Translations under genes and position numbers: made by a program
In this document: positions 35,607 to 44,169 of the stretch, in pieces
How positions within the stretch are numbered: position 1 is the first letter of the stretch
Layout of the letters: each line of letters starts with the position of its first letter
From: UBA6059 sp040222235
GTDB taxonomy: Bacteria > Bacteroidota > Bacteroidia > Cytophagales > Cyclobacteriaceae
Length of the DNA stretch: 64,000 nt
Assembly (NCBI GenBank): GCA_040222235.1
Contig: JAVKDO010000037.1
Span: 1-64,000 of the forward strand
Reading direction: 5' to 3'
The notes under the pieces: generated by a model
Database searches by the model: none
The model's input: only the letters and a program-made list of their open reading frames with translations
What the model was told of the DNA's origin: nothing

Positions 35607-36137
35607 ATGGAAAAGGGACTCCAGGGAAAAACAGGACAGACACTTGGGCACTGGATAAAGGTGGTCAAAGCGACTAAGCTAGAGAAGCATAAGGCTATCA
35701 TGGATTATTTGAAGACCGAACATGGTTTTACCCATGGGTTTGCCAACTTCGTAGCACACAAGGCAAGAGAATCGGATGCTGGGTCTATTGATGACGGTAC
35801 CTTGTTGGACAATCAGTACGAGGGTAGGGAAGTGTTAAAGCCTATCTATGATATGCTGCTTGCTGAGATTCAAAAGTTTGGATCTGATATCACTATCACA
35901 CCCAAAAAGGACAGTGTCAGTCTAATTAGAAAGCGCCAGTTCGCCTTAATCAAACCCGCCACCAAGACTAGAATTGACCAAGGCCTTAAAATCAAAGACA
36001 AGCCCAATGAGGGCCGCCTGGAAGGTTCTGGGCCGTTTGGGACGATGTGTACCCATCGAATAAGATTAGAAGACAAGGATGAAGTAGATGTGGAAGTGAT
36101 CGAATGGATCAAAGAAGCCTATGATCAGTCAGTCTGA
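35607..36137 (+). CDS. DUF4287/DUF5655 domain protein
   Basis: The first ~65 residues (GKTGQTLGHWIKVVKATKLEKHKAIMDYLKTEHGFTHGFANFVAHKAR) form the DUF4287 domain. Residues ~75-176 (VLKPIYDMLLAEIQKFGSDITITPKKDSVSLIRKRQFALIKPATKTRIDQGLK) form the DUF5655 domain. This two-domain arrangement is common in soil and marine bacteria; its function is unknown. It is 98 bp upstream of the PadR gene. Confidence 0.85.
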   Translation: MEKGLQGKTGQTLGHWIKVVKATKLEKHKAIMDYLKTEHGFTHGFANFVAHKARESDAGSIDDGTLLDNQYEGREVLKPIYDMLLAEIQKFGSDITITPKKDSVSLIRKRQFALIKPATKTRIDQGLKIKDKPNEGRLEGSGPFGTMCTHRIRLEDKDEVDVEVIEWIKEAYDQSV

Positions 36138-36199
36138 TCACCATTCCCGGTAGGGTAAACTAGTCGACAGACACACAAACAGATAACCTTCTCTATACC

Positions 36200-36232
36200 T
36201 AATCGTATTAAGTATAATACCTAATACGATTA
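36200..36232 (+). promoter_or_regulatory. Perfect inverted repeat operator before PadR gene
   Basis: TAATCGTATTA (36200-36210), 11-base spacer, TAATACGATTA (36222-36232). The right arm ends 3 bp before the ATG at 36236. A perfect 11-bp inverted repeat at this position is a strong candidate for PadR autoregulation; binding would block the start. Confidence 0.75.
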
Positions 36233-36235
36233 AGT

Positions 36236-36574
36236 ATGATATCGAAGGAAATGATTGGCGCGTCGACAGTACCTATTATCCTCTCTATTCTGATGGAAGG
36301 AGAAGATTACGGGTACGAGATTATCAAGAAAGTAAAAGGCTACTCCGGGGGGCAACTCGAGTGGAGTGAGCCGATGCTGTACCCCGTGCTGCATCGACTT
36401 GAGCGTGGCGGTCATATCACAGCTAGCTGGAAGGTGCTTGAGAATAGCAGAAAGCGCAAGTACTATGCCATTACGCCAGAGGGAAAAGCACTGCTGGAGG
36501 TCAAAAAGTCAGAGTGGGGGCAGATGATCCTAATGCTTTCGAATATGTGGGGCCTTAACCTGCAGACGTCATGA
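36236..36574 (+). CDS. PadR family transcriptional regulator
   Basis: The 112-residue protein begins MISKEMIGASTVPIILSIL and has the PadR winged helix (MEGEDYGYEIIKKVKGYSGGQLEWSEPMLYPVLHRLERGGHI) with the wing SRKRKYYAITPEGKALL. Such regulators precede FtsX-like permeases in Bacteroidota. The stop overlaps the permease start by 4 bp. The perfect inverted repeat just upstream is its likely operator. M6 is an alternative start. Confidence 0.92.
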   Translation: MISKEMIGASTVPIILSILMEGEDYGYEIIKKVKGYSGGQLEWSEPMLYPVLHRLERGGHITASWKVLENSRKRKYYAITPEGKALLEVKKSEWGQMILMLSNMWGLNLQTS

Positions 36575-39180
36575 GCTTCGATCTGGAAAAGGGGATTGCC
36601 GCATGGAGGGCTAAGCTGCGTAAACATCGTGGGTTTGAGGATGCCGATATCGATGAGCTAGAAGATCACCTTCGCAGCAAAATTGACGATAAGGTGAGCA
36701 GCGGTCTGAGCCATGAGGATGCCTTCGATCATGCCATGTCGGAAGACTATGATGACCTACCGGAAATCTCCGGGCAATACCTGTCTGGTCGTTCTCTGTC
36801 GAACACTTCTTTGGGGCTATTAGCCAATTATTTCAAAGTCGGCTTTCGTTCGTTTGGCAGGGCACGAACTTACTTTGCTATTAATCTCGCTGGTTTGGTT
36901 ATAGGAATAGCCAGTGCGCTTTTCATTGTCTCTTATCTCAGGTTTGAATTTAGCTATGATGACTTCAATGCTAACAAGGACAATATCTATAGGGTCAACA
37001 CGCATTTTGAACGTGCCTCCGGAGGTCTTCATTATCCGATTATTCCGCCAGCTGTGGGACCGGCCATCAAGGACAACTTCGCAGGAATAGTAAATACTAC
37101 AAGGCTTAGGTATTCCTACAGTGTGTTGATGAAACATGAGGATAGGTCATTTTACGAGCAGAAAGTTTTCTTTGCTGAGCCAGCATTTTTGGAGATGTTT
37201 TCCTTTGATTGGATAGCTGGTCAGCCTGCAGGTGCATTAAGCGATCCCAACACGATTGTGCTAACCAAGAGCATGGCTAATAAATACTTTGGCGATACAA
37301 ATCCTATCGGTGAGGTGATCAGGTATGATAATGACATTGACCTTCATGTAATCGGCTTGATTGAAGACGTACCCGAAAACTCTCACGTCACATTCGATTG
37401 CCTGGTTTCTTTCGAGACGTTTCAGCCCGGGCCAGGATCGCTCGAAGGAATGACAAGTTGGAAGTGGCTGGGTTTTCTTACCTATGTACAGCTAGAGGAG
37501 GAGGTCGTCATAGAAGATATGGCGGTTGGGCTGGCGGAGATGTTCAAGTCTAACAACAACTCTCAGAATAACCTAACGGTGGAATTTGAGCTGCAGCCAC
37601 TCACTGATATCTATCTCACTTCTGGCGGACTTAGAAACCCACAGGGTGGTCTCTTCAGAATCAATGATAAAGACAATCTGATCAGCCTGGGTGTGATTGC
37701 CCTGCTGATTATTGGCATCTCTTTCTTCAACTATTTCAATATTACAAGCGCATTGCTCAGAACTCGAACAAAGGAGATCGGCATTCGCAAAGTCTTTGGC
37801 GCGAGCAAGTCCAAAGTACTGGTTCATTTTGCAATAGAAACGTTCTCAATGGTTGTCTTAGCGACAATACTCGCTACAGCCATGTTCTATTACATCAATA
37901 GGAATGAAGCAGTTGATGTTGGCTTTATAGCTATGCTTGATTTCATGCTGATTGGCTCCTTCACTCTGCTTAGTGGGATGCTTTTTGGAGGGACGTTTTC
38001 AGTGCATTCAGCACTTGTCCTTCTCAAGAATAAGATGGCTGTAGCTCGAACCAGATTGATATCTTTAGGAGGCTTGGTTTTAGTACTTCAGTTTGGAATT
38101 TCTGCCGCCTTGATCATGATCAGCTTTGTAATTGTCAATCAGCTTAGCTTCTTTTCGCAAAAAGACTTGGGGTATGAAAAAGAAGGTCTGATTATGGCAA
38201 AATTTGGGAGTGAGGAGATGAATGCCCGGCGCAATCTCTTCCAAGATGCCATGACCGGTATACCTAGTGTAAAGGCAGTAAGCTTTGGTCCCGCACTAGA
38301 TGGGAGTACCAGTGGTAACCCATTACGTCTCAACGAATGGTCGGCTGATCAGGTGATCCAGACTTCCTATTTTGGGGTGGACTATGAATTCCAGGAAGCA
38401 CTAGGGCTTGAAGTCTTGGAGGGTCGATTTTTTTCACGTCAGCGCGCTCAAGACTCAGTGAGCTCCATTCTCATCAATGAGCGCTTAGCTGCTATGCTCG
38501 GGGTGGATGACCCTATCGGGAAAAAGGTACAGTTCACATCTGGCGAATTTGAGATCATCGGCATCTTCAAGGACTTCCATTATCAGAGTCTCCATCATGA
38601 GATTGGCCCCTTGGCATTGGAGATGTGGCTAGGCCAACCCCGCAGTGTGATGATTCGCTACGAGTCGGATGACATTGCCGGTACACTTCAGGACCTTGGT
38701 GCTACATGGCAGCAAGTCTTTGCTGATGGGGGTTTCCCTTTCGACTACCGCTTTCTGGATGAGCAATTGCAATCCATGTATGGAAAGGAGCAGGAGTTTG
38801 CCGGCATGCTCAAGATATTCACTGGGCTGGCCATCTTCCTGGCGTTGCTTGGACTTTTTGGTGTTTCCTCTATCAATATCCAGCAACGTATTCGCCAGAT
38901 TGGTATTCGTCGGGTGCTTGGGGCTGAGCTATCGCAAATTGCTAAGGTAGTCAGCTCCAGATACCTAGTCACGGCACTTTTGGGTATCTTACTTTCATTG
39001 CCACTTGCATTTCTGGCTATGCAGCAGTGGCTGAGCAACTATGCGTACAGCATCGATTTGGGTATTGGTTATCCGCTCTTGACCTTAGTTATCGTGCTTG
39101 GGATTACGGTATTGACCATGGCCTTCCAGGTCTATCGGGTGATGCATGTCAACCCGTCGACGATATTGAGGGATGAATAG
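36571..39180 (+). CDS. MacB/FtsX-like ABC permease with PadR-linked prefix domain
   Basis: The 869-residue protein starts with a cytoplasmic ~70-residue prefix (FEDADIDELEDHLRSKIDD...), the permease prefix domain regularly seen after PadR genes. Then come the first membrane helix (YFAINLAGLVIGIASALFIV), a periplasmic MacB-PCD domain, an FtsX domain with LLIIGISFFNYFNITSALLRTRTKEIGIRKVFGASK, a second MacB-PCD region and a second FtsX domain (LGLFGVSSINIQQRIRQIGIRRVLGAE). No ATPase is encoded nearby, so the ATP-binding partner is elsewhere. Likely an exporter or stress-response system under PadR control. Confidence 0.92.
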   Translation: MSFDLEKGIAAWRAKLRKHRGFEDADIDELEDHLRSKIDDKVSSGLSHEDAFDHAMSEDYDDLPEISGQYLSGRSLSNTSLGLLANYFKVGFRSFGRARTYFAINLAGLVIGIASALFIVSYLRFEFSYDDFNANKDNIYRVNTHFERASGGLHYPIIPPAVGPAIKDNFAGIVNTTRLRYSYSVLMKHEDRSFYEQKVFFAEPAFLEMFSFDWIAGQPAGALSDPNTIVLTKSMANKYFGDTNPIGEVIRYDNDIDLHVIGLIEDVPENSHVTFDCLVSFETFQPGPGSLEGMTSWKWLGFLTYVQLEEEVVIEDMAVGLAEMFKSNNNSQNNLTVEFELQPLTDIYLTSGGLRNPQGGLFRINDKDNLISLGVIALLIIGISFFNYFNITSALLRTRTKEIGIRKVFGASKSKVLVHFAIETFSMVVLATILATAMFYYINRNEAVDVGFIAMLDFMLIGSFTLLSGMLFGGTFSVHSALVLLKNKMAVARTRLISLGGLVLVLQFGISAALIMISFVIVNQLSFFSQKDLGYEKEGLIMAKFGSEEMNARRNLFQDAMTGIPSVKAVSFGPALDGSTSGNPLRLNEWSADQVIQTSYFGVDYEFQEALGLEVLEGRFFSRQRAQDSVSSILINERLAAMLGVDDPIGKKVQFTSGEFEIIGIFKDFHYQSLHHEIGPLALEMWLGQPRSVMIRYESDDIAGTLQDLGATWQQVFADGGFPFDYRFLDEQLQSMYGKEQEFAGMLKIFTGLAIFLALLGLFGVSSINIQQRIRQIGIRRVLGAELSQIAKVVSSRYLVTALLGILLSLPLAFLAMQQWLSNYAYSIDLGIGYPLLTLVIVLGITVLTMAFQVYRVMHVNPSTILRDE

Positions 39181-39340
39181 GGGTATAGTTTGGAGATGAA
39201 AACTGTAAGATTCGAGTTACTTCAGAAGGACGCTATGGTTTACTATTCTCCTTGTAGTTGTTGCTAAAATCTTAGCAATTGAGATTACGGCATGCTGACT
39301 GATGGATTGAATATTGTTCATTTTCTTTTTATTTTGAAAG

Positions 39341-39943
39341 ATGTTCGGACTGTTCTCCAAAAAACCAAAGGGCGTAGTATTTGACTACATCACCTACGTC
39401 ACCAAAGTGCAGAAATATAAGAATGTGCTTACACAGTTTGCTGGTGCTGCCAATGATCGGCATGTGGTGTTGATCTATTTCTTCGATAGTTCAAGAGACG
39501 AGCTCTTCCAGCTGGGTGCTGCGCTTAATATCAAAATGTCAGAAGAAGTAGCCTTGCTGTCAAGTCCGGGCTATGTATTACTCAACGGTCGGGACTTGGA
39601 GAAACAAGGCCATATCAAAGCAGACCAGGTGATCTTCATGGAGGCGCATCCTATTGCTTCGATGCAGCGAGAGGCGGGCAACTATTTTTTAGACTCAGGC
39701 ATTACAAGCATCACCTGCTACGTGGGGCTTGATGAGGCCCTTTTTCAGGTGTTTGGCGGTAGTCGCATCGCCAATCTACTAGAGAAGATGGGTGTAGAAG
39801 ATGACGAACCGATCACGCACACCATGGTCACCAAATCCATCGAAACGGCTCAAGAGAAGCTGGAGAAGGACCATCCCAACGCCAAGGACATTCGATCTTC
39901 GCAGGAGGCCTGGCTCAAAGAGAATGGAATCCAATCGACATGA
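39341..39943 (+). CDS. Uncharacterised conserved cytoplasmic protein
   Basis: A 200-residue soluble protein with no signal peptide. It shows alternating strand/helix segments (FDYITYVTKVQKYKNVLTQF, HVVLIYFFDSSRDELFQLG, ADQVIFMEAHPI, ITSITCYVGLDEALFQVFGG) that suggest a Rossmann-like fold. I do not recognise the family. Base composition is like the neighbours. It is convergent with the hydrolase at 39953, 9 bp away. Confidence 0.6.
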   Translation: MFGLFSKKPKGVVFDYITYVTKVQKYKNVLTQFAGAANDRHVVLIYFFDSSRDELFQLGAALNIKMSEEVALLSSPGYVLLNGRDLEKQGHIKADQVIFMEAHPIASMQREAGNYFLDSGITSITCYVGLDEALFQVFGGSRIANLLEKMGVEDDEPITHTMVTKSIETAQEKLEKDHPNAKDIRSSQEAWLKENGIQST

Positions 39944-39952
39944 TCTGCATTC

Positions 39953-41530
39953 CTACTCCTTAATCCCTTCTAGTCCTTCACTGGCATTTCTGAGTATGGC
40001 GTCACGTTTACTCTTTGTAATATCCGAAGCATCCGCAGAGGCAATGGCTCTTTCATATGCTGAGATGGCCCCACTTATGTCTCCGGTCTTCTGTTGATAG
40101 TATCCCAAATAGTAGTTTACCTCAGATGATCCTGGATAACTGTCGAAAGCCATGGTATAGAGGCGAGCTCTATATTGGTAGTCCGGATCTTTTTGCCAGG
40201 CCAGCCAACTGCGATATGCTGAGATGAATGATTCAGAAAATGGTGTTGTATTGCCCACCTCCTTCAATGCTTCATATGTGCTATCCATAGCATCGAACCC
40301 CCGCTTCACAAACAAGTCTTTCATCAAGGCTATGTTCGGAGCTGCGGCTAGTGCCGGTAGCACAAAGGTCGTATCGATGATATTTTCTGATAAGCTGAGA
40401 AAATGATCATCGAATAGCTCAATCTGGGCTTCCTTTAATTGAATATTGAGAAACCTCAGCATCAAGGCATTTGCCGTTTCAAAGCCTTTCTGCGGCGGAG
40501 CTTTCTGTTTTCCAATGATATCTGGGATGAAGCTATCAAACATGCCATAGTTCAACATCACGAATTCTGACATGGTCGGGAAGTGCGCATAATACTGCGC
40601 TGAATGCTTGAGATGGTAGGTATGCTTTGGGTCAATAGAAGGATGAGGAGCATATACAAACAACATGGGCGCCCTAATATTCTCCGGTTTATAGAAGACC
40701 GATTCGTTGAGCAGCCTTTGCTCGAAAGCACTGGGCAGTCCTCCTTCCAGGCTGATCAATGCCTTGTACTTGTCGTTTCTGGCCACTGCCGCAGCACAGA
40801 CTGACGAACTGATGGCATTGGCCAATAGGGCCACCTGATTCAAATCCGCATAAGGAAGCTGAGCCACCTTAGTCATGACAAACTCCAGATCATCGACAGC
40901 CACTTCCAATCCAATCCCAGAGACTTCCAGTCCAGACGAGAAGCGACCCTTGGGTGCAAAGGCTACCACTACATAGCCATGACTGGTGAGAAACTCTGCC
41001 GTGATACTTTGGAAGGCCGGACTGCTTCCGTTTGGAAATACCACGATGGGAAACTTACCAGAAATCTCTGCAGCATTGCTCTGGCCAAGTACGTCCAAAT
41101 GCATTAGCTGCTCGAGATCTGCCTGTGTAAAGTGACCCTCATCCCCTAGGTCATTGGTTTGATTGACGAAGGTCTGTTGCGCAAAGTCCTGTTGGTCTGG
41201 AGTATCACTGAAGTTGGTTTGCTGACCCATGAGATTGACATAGTCTTCATACTTCAATGGCTCACCTGTGTCGTCTAGTGCTGGATACCATATGTTGATT
41301 TGGTATTGCCGACCATGCTCCGGATCATGGTCACGATAGAGCTTGCCATTCCAGTCGGCGAAGGGTACTGCCGACCTGGTCTCATCATAGACAAACAGGG
41401 TAGTAAACCCTACTGCGAATTCTCCAAGGCTGAGCGACCCCATGATAGGAAAGTCGCGCTCAGTCTTTTTGCTAGTGCAATGGCTCATCAGTACTAGACA
41501 AGCCATTGCCATGATGATGGTCAGCTTCAT
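39953..41530 (-). CDS. Exported alpha/beta hydrolase with C-terminal TPR (PAF-acetylhydrolase-like)
   Basis: After a signal sequence (MKLTIIMAMACLVLMSHC; Cys 18 could be lipidated) the protein has the alpha/beta-hydrolase opening QINIWYPALDD and FPIVVFPNGSSPAFQSITAEFLTSHGYVVVAFAPKG, like dienelactone-hydrolase or PAF-acetylhydrolase relatives. The nucleophile region LLANAISSSVCAA is unusual: Gly residues of the GxSxG elbow are replaced, so activity is uncertain. The last ~60 residues contain a TPR (VNYYLGYYQQKTGDISGAISAYERAIA). The start overlaps the DUF1579-like gene stop by 4 bp. Confidence 0.75.
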   Translation of the reverse strand: MKLTIIMAMACLVLMSHCTSKKTERDFPIMGSLSLGEFAVGFTTLFVYDETRSAVPFADWNGKLYRDHDPEHGRQYQINIWYPALDDTGEPLKYEDYVNLMGQQTNFSDTPDQQDFAQQTFVNQTNDLGDEGHFTQADLEQLMHLDVLGQSNAAEISGKFPIVVFPNGSSPAFQSITAEFLTSHGYVVVAFAPKGRFSSGLEVSGIGLEVAVDDLEFVMTKVAQLPYADLNQVALLANAISSSVCAAAVARNDKYKALISLEGGLPSAFEQRLLNESVFYKPENIRAPMLFVYAPHPSIDPKHTYHLKHSAQYYAHFPTMSEFVMLNYGMFDSFIPDIIGKQKAPPQKGFETANALMLRFLNIQLKEAQIELFDDHFLSLSENIIDTTFVLPALAAAPNIALMKDLFVKRGFDAMDSTYEALKEVGNTTPFSESFISAYRSWLAWQKDPDYQYRARLYTMAFDSYPGSSEVNYYLGYYQQKTGDISGAISAYERAIASADASDITKSKRDAILRNASEGLEGIKE

Positions 41531-42042
41531 TTTTTGACAGTCACATCATTAAATACCTGAGTCCACGCTTTTTCTTCTAAGAACTTACTTTGATAGCCGT
41601 TCCAAACGATGCGATTGGGATCAGCGTAGGAGATGGTCGCTCGGAAGAATTTGTCTTCAATCACGTTCTTAGGACTAATGGCGTTGATCACCTTTTTGTC
41701 CTTATTTAAGAACCATTTGTGTTGGCCATGTAGCGGGAAGTCATGCGCTACCGAGGTGACCAAAAAACAGCCCTCTTTTTCATGGTAGTTAAACAGGTAG
41801 GCATAAGTACGCTGGTTGTTATTGCGCTGATCGATGGTGACCGATTCGCATTTGATAAACTGCCCATCGAGCCAGTATTCGCAGGTGCGCCTTCCCTTTT
41901 CTTGCCATGTCCTTTCCGTACCCGGATAAAGTGTTTCGGTGATTTCCCAACTACCGATGAGGAAATCCAGGTCTTTGATGTCTTGGGCGTGGAGCATTGT
42001 ACTCGCGAGCAAGGCGAAGGTCATTGTAATGATGTTTTTCAT
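41527..42042 (-). CDS. Exported DUF1579-like lipocalin-fold protein
   Basis: The start at 42042 (MKNIITMTFALLASTMLHAQ) gives a signal peptide; the open frame extends further upstream to 42087. The mature protein begins DIKDLDFLIGSWEITETLYPG, the typical DUF1579-type opening, with CEYWLDGQFIKCESV following. Such proteins resemble fatty-acid-binding folds. Its stop overlaps the hydrolase start (ATGA), forming a two-gene operon downstream of the AraC-type regulator. Confidence 0.75.
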   Translation of the reverse strand: MKNIITMTFALLASTMLHAQDIKDLDFLIGSWEITETLYPGTERTWQEKGRRTCEYWLDGQFIKCESVTIDQRNNNQRTYAYLFNYHEKEGCFLVTSVAHDFPLHGQHKWFLNKDKKVINAISPKNVIEDKFFRATISYADPNRIVWNGYQSKFLEEKAWTQVFNDVTVKK

Positions 42043-42133
42043 AATTGTATATTTTGAGTTGGCACCCAAACTAATCATGACGTCCATGACTCGGGTCTCA
42101 ATACCCGCAAACAGGTCTCAGTATCCGAATTCG

Positions 42134-43228
42134 CTAGGTATTTTGTGATCGATACTGCTGTGGTGTCACTCCAGTGTACAGCTTAAATACCCTGTTGAAG
42201 CTGGCCTTGGAGTTGAACCCTGCATCCAGGGCGAGGCTGATGATCTTCAGGTGGCTGTGATCCGAGCTGACCAGTTTTTGTTTGACTTCTTTCACTCGGT
42301 ATTCGTTGACGTACTGGTAGAAGTTCTTACCCAGCTCTTGGTTGATCGTGTCGGAGATGACCCTATCGGAAATATCTACTGCACGGCTAAGATCGGCCAG
42401 ACTCAGTTCTGCATTTCGGTAGAGACGCTCTGCCTCCATACGGTCATTCAGGGTACTGAGGACGAACGATACTTCGTTGGACCCATCACGTGATTCCGGT
42501 AGGGGAGGGATCGTCAATGTCTCCGCCTGTCGATAGCCGCTGATACTCAACCAGTAGAGTAGCACGGCGTAGAGGAGTAGGACGGTGGACTTGAACGCGA
42601 GCCAGTCGTCGAGCCGATGCTCGCCGAGGATGGCACTGCTGACCACCATGAAGGCAAGAATGATAGCAAAACTTACCACGGTGATGCGGATGACTTGGTT
42701 GATCCAGCGAAGGTCGATGGTGTCCATGTTGGAAACGCGATCGCTGAGTAGGCGCTGGTACTGCATGATCATTTTGTGGCCGAGATAGAGGTAGATGAGG
42801 ATGGAGATGATGGCTGCTGACTCTAGCAGCTCGGCACTCGCATGAAACCAATAGTAGGGGTGTACCTCACCGAAGATGAGGTGATAGATGCTGTGTAGGT
42901 AGTTGAGTACGATCGGGCTAAAATGCCAAAAGTCCTTAGTGCGAAATGGGGTCTGTGGCTTAGTCAGCGCCTGGACATAGAAATAGTACGCAGGGCCGAT
43001 CCAGTAGGAAAGCGAAAATGGTAGCCAAGCCAGCCATCGGTAGTTGTTCCAAACGGAGTTGTCCAGCATGTAGGGTGTGAAGGTCAGGCACATGCTGACG
43101 ATCATCAGCGCGAGGAACCGGTTGGCATGACGGTTTTCCTTCTTGGTGAGCAGCAAGCCACCAAATACTAGTCCATTGGCCACCGCACAGATGGTGACAA
43201 GCTGGATAGGGGTGAGGTCAAACTGCAT
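42134..43228 (-). CDS. Membrane-bound AraC family regulator
   Basis: The N-terminal ~230 residues form seven hydrophobic helices (LVTICAVANGLVFGGLLL, FLALMIVSMCLTFTPYML and others). The C-terminal ~100 residues are an AraC HTH pair: LADLSRAVDISDRVISDTINQELGKNFYQYVNEYRV and HLKIISLALDAGFNSKASFNRVFKLYTGVTPQQYR. This 7TM-AraC layout is frequent in Bacteroidota and senses an unknown signal at the membrane. The start codon lies within a 26-bp sequence that is repeated at 43939, so PIN module 3 separates the gene from its original upstream region. Confidence 0.9.
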   Translation of the reverse strand: MQFDLTPIQLVTICAVANGLVFGGLLLTKKENRHANRFLALMIVSMCLTFTPYMLDNSVWNNYRWLAWLPFSLSYWIGPAYYFYVQALTKPQTPFRTKDFWHFSPIVLNYLHSIYHLIFGEVHPYYWFHASAELLESAAIISILIYLYLGHKMIMQYQRLLSDRVSNMDTIDLRWINQVIRITVVSFAIILAFMVVSSAILGEHRLDDWLAFKSTVLLLYAVLLYWLSISGYRQAETLTIPPLPESRDGSNEVSFVLSTLNDRMEAERLYRNAELSLADLSRAVDISDRVISDTINQELGKNFYQYVNEYRVKEVKQKLVSSDHSHLKIISLALDAGFNSKASFNRVFKLYTGVTPQQYRSQNT

Positions 43229-43240
43229 GACCTTTATACG
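43215..43240. repeat. 26-bp direct repeat, left copy (contains AraC start codon)
   Basis: AGGTCAAACTGCATGACCTT plus TATACG. It covers the AraC start codon (CAT on this strand at 43226) and the 12 bases upstream. It recurs with one mismatch at 43939-43964; the two copies bracket the PIN module 3. Confidence 0.85.
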
Positions 43241-43292
43241 CAGAAATCTTTGAATGTTTGGGAGTCCTAAATCTTTCGAGTCTTTGTTTATC

Positions 43293-43451
43293 TCAAGTAG
43301 ATTGTTGAGGGGATTTCTTTTCCTGCATTGCTCTGAGATATTCCTTCATCTCTTGATATGACATATCCTGCATATCAACATTCATTCTGTCCCGTAACTC
43401 CCGCAACTTTTTTACTAGTCCCTTCTCCGTCTTGATTTGTGTCTCATTCAT
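43293..43451 (-). CDS. Small downstream partner of PIN module 3 (putative antitoxin)
   Basis: A 52-codon gene overlaps the PIN stop by 8 bp, as in module 1. It encodes MNETQIKTEKGLVKKLRELR then DRMNVDMQDMSYQEMKEYLR. The first part matches the small gene at 13291 (IKTQKNLVKKLRAVRDQIN), so these are true homologues. A helical antitoxin or stabiliser of the PIN protein is the natural guess. Confidence 0.72.
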   Translation of the reverse strand: MNETQIKTEKGLVKKLRELRDRMNVDMQDMSYQEMKEYLRAMQEKKSPQQST

Positions 43452-43902
43452 ATTTTCCTAATTCAAGTGGTGAATGTATCTCTATCATTTTATATCCCAA
43501 CTTGAGGTTCACGGCATTGTAGCCTCTTATTCTATCAATGTTAACAATGTGCTTGAAGTTCCAACTTACAACAATATCTGCATTGCTTATGGTGGCTAGA
43601 GCAATATGTAAACAGTCAGCATAACTGGTTTTGCCAACGACTTTTTCAGAAATGTATGTTTTAGCCAGTTGCTCTGCCTCATGATTCACATCAACATTGC
43701 GAACTTGACTACTTGGCATAGCACTGAGTAGATTTCTAACATGCTCAGGTGCGTTCTCTAACTCGGCAGAAAGAATCTCTGAAACGATTATTAATATGTG
43801 CTCCTGATGTATTCGATTAATGAACCTAGCGGTTGGCTCGGAAAACTCCTCATCAAAATATCCACCGAAAACCGATGTGTCTAAATAAGCCGATTTGATC
43901 AT
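43444..43902 (-). CDS. PIN-domain protein, module 3 (putative RNase toxin)
   Basis: A 152-residue PIN protein almost colinear with module 1: YLDTSVFGGYFDEEFSEP, LSAELENAPEHVRNLLSAMPS, SYADCLHIALATISNADIVVSWNFKHIVN and a C-terminal IEIHSPLELGKYE. Active-site acidic residues are kept. Together with its small partner it fills the 724-bp unit between the two 26-bp direct repeats. AT-rich compared with the AraC gene next to it. Confidence 0.82.
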   Translation of the reverse strand: MIKSAYLDTSVFGGYFDEEFSEPTARFINRIHQEHILIIVSEILSAELENAPEHVRNLLSAMPSSQVRNVDVNHEAEQLAKTYISEKVVGKTSYADCLHIALATISNADIVVSWNFKHIVNIDRIRGYNAVNLKLGYKMIEIHSPLELGKYE

Positions 43903-43938
43903 ATCCTAAGTTAGGTGAAAACTCCTTTGGATACTAGT

Positions 43939-43964
43939 AGGTCAAACGGCATGACCTTTATACG
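43939..43964. repeat. 26-bp direct repeat, right copy
   Basis: AGGTCAAACGGCATGACCTT plus TATACG, differing from 43215-43240 in one base. The sequence beyond it (GGGAGCAGTAGGCC...) is probably the original promoter side of the AraC-type gene. Confidence 0.85.
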
Positions 43965-44169
43965 GGAGCAGTAGGCCAAAGGGTCAGGAGATGAACATTG
44001 TACTACTCATTTGCTTAGAGTTACTCGCAGAGAACTCTGAGTCACGAAGCACACAACTACAGTCCCTGACAGGTGTCTCTGAAGAGAGGAAACTCACCAA
44101 TGCTTAGGGCCTACCACTGAGTGTCCATTGCATGACTTTGATATGGTGATTTTTGTATAATTTGAGACT

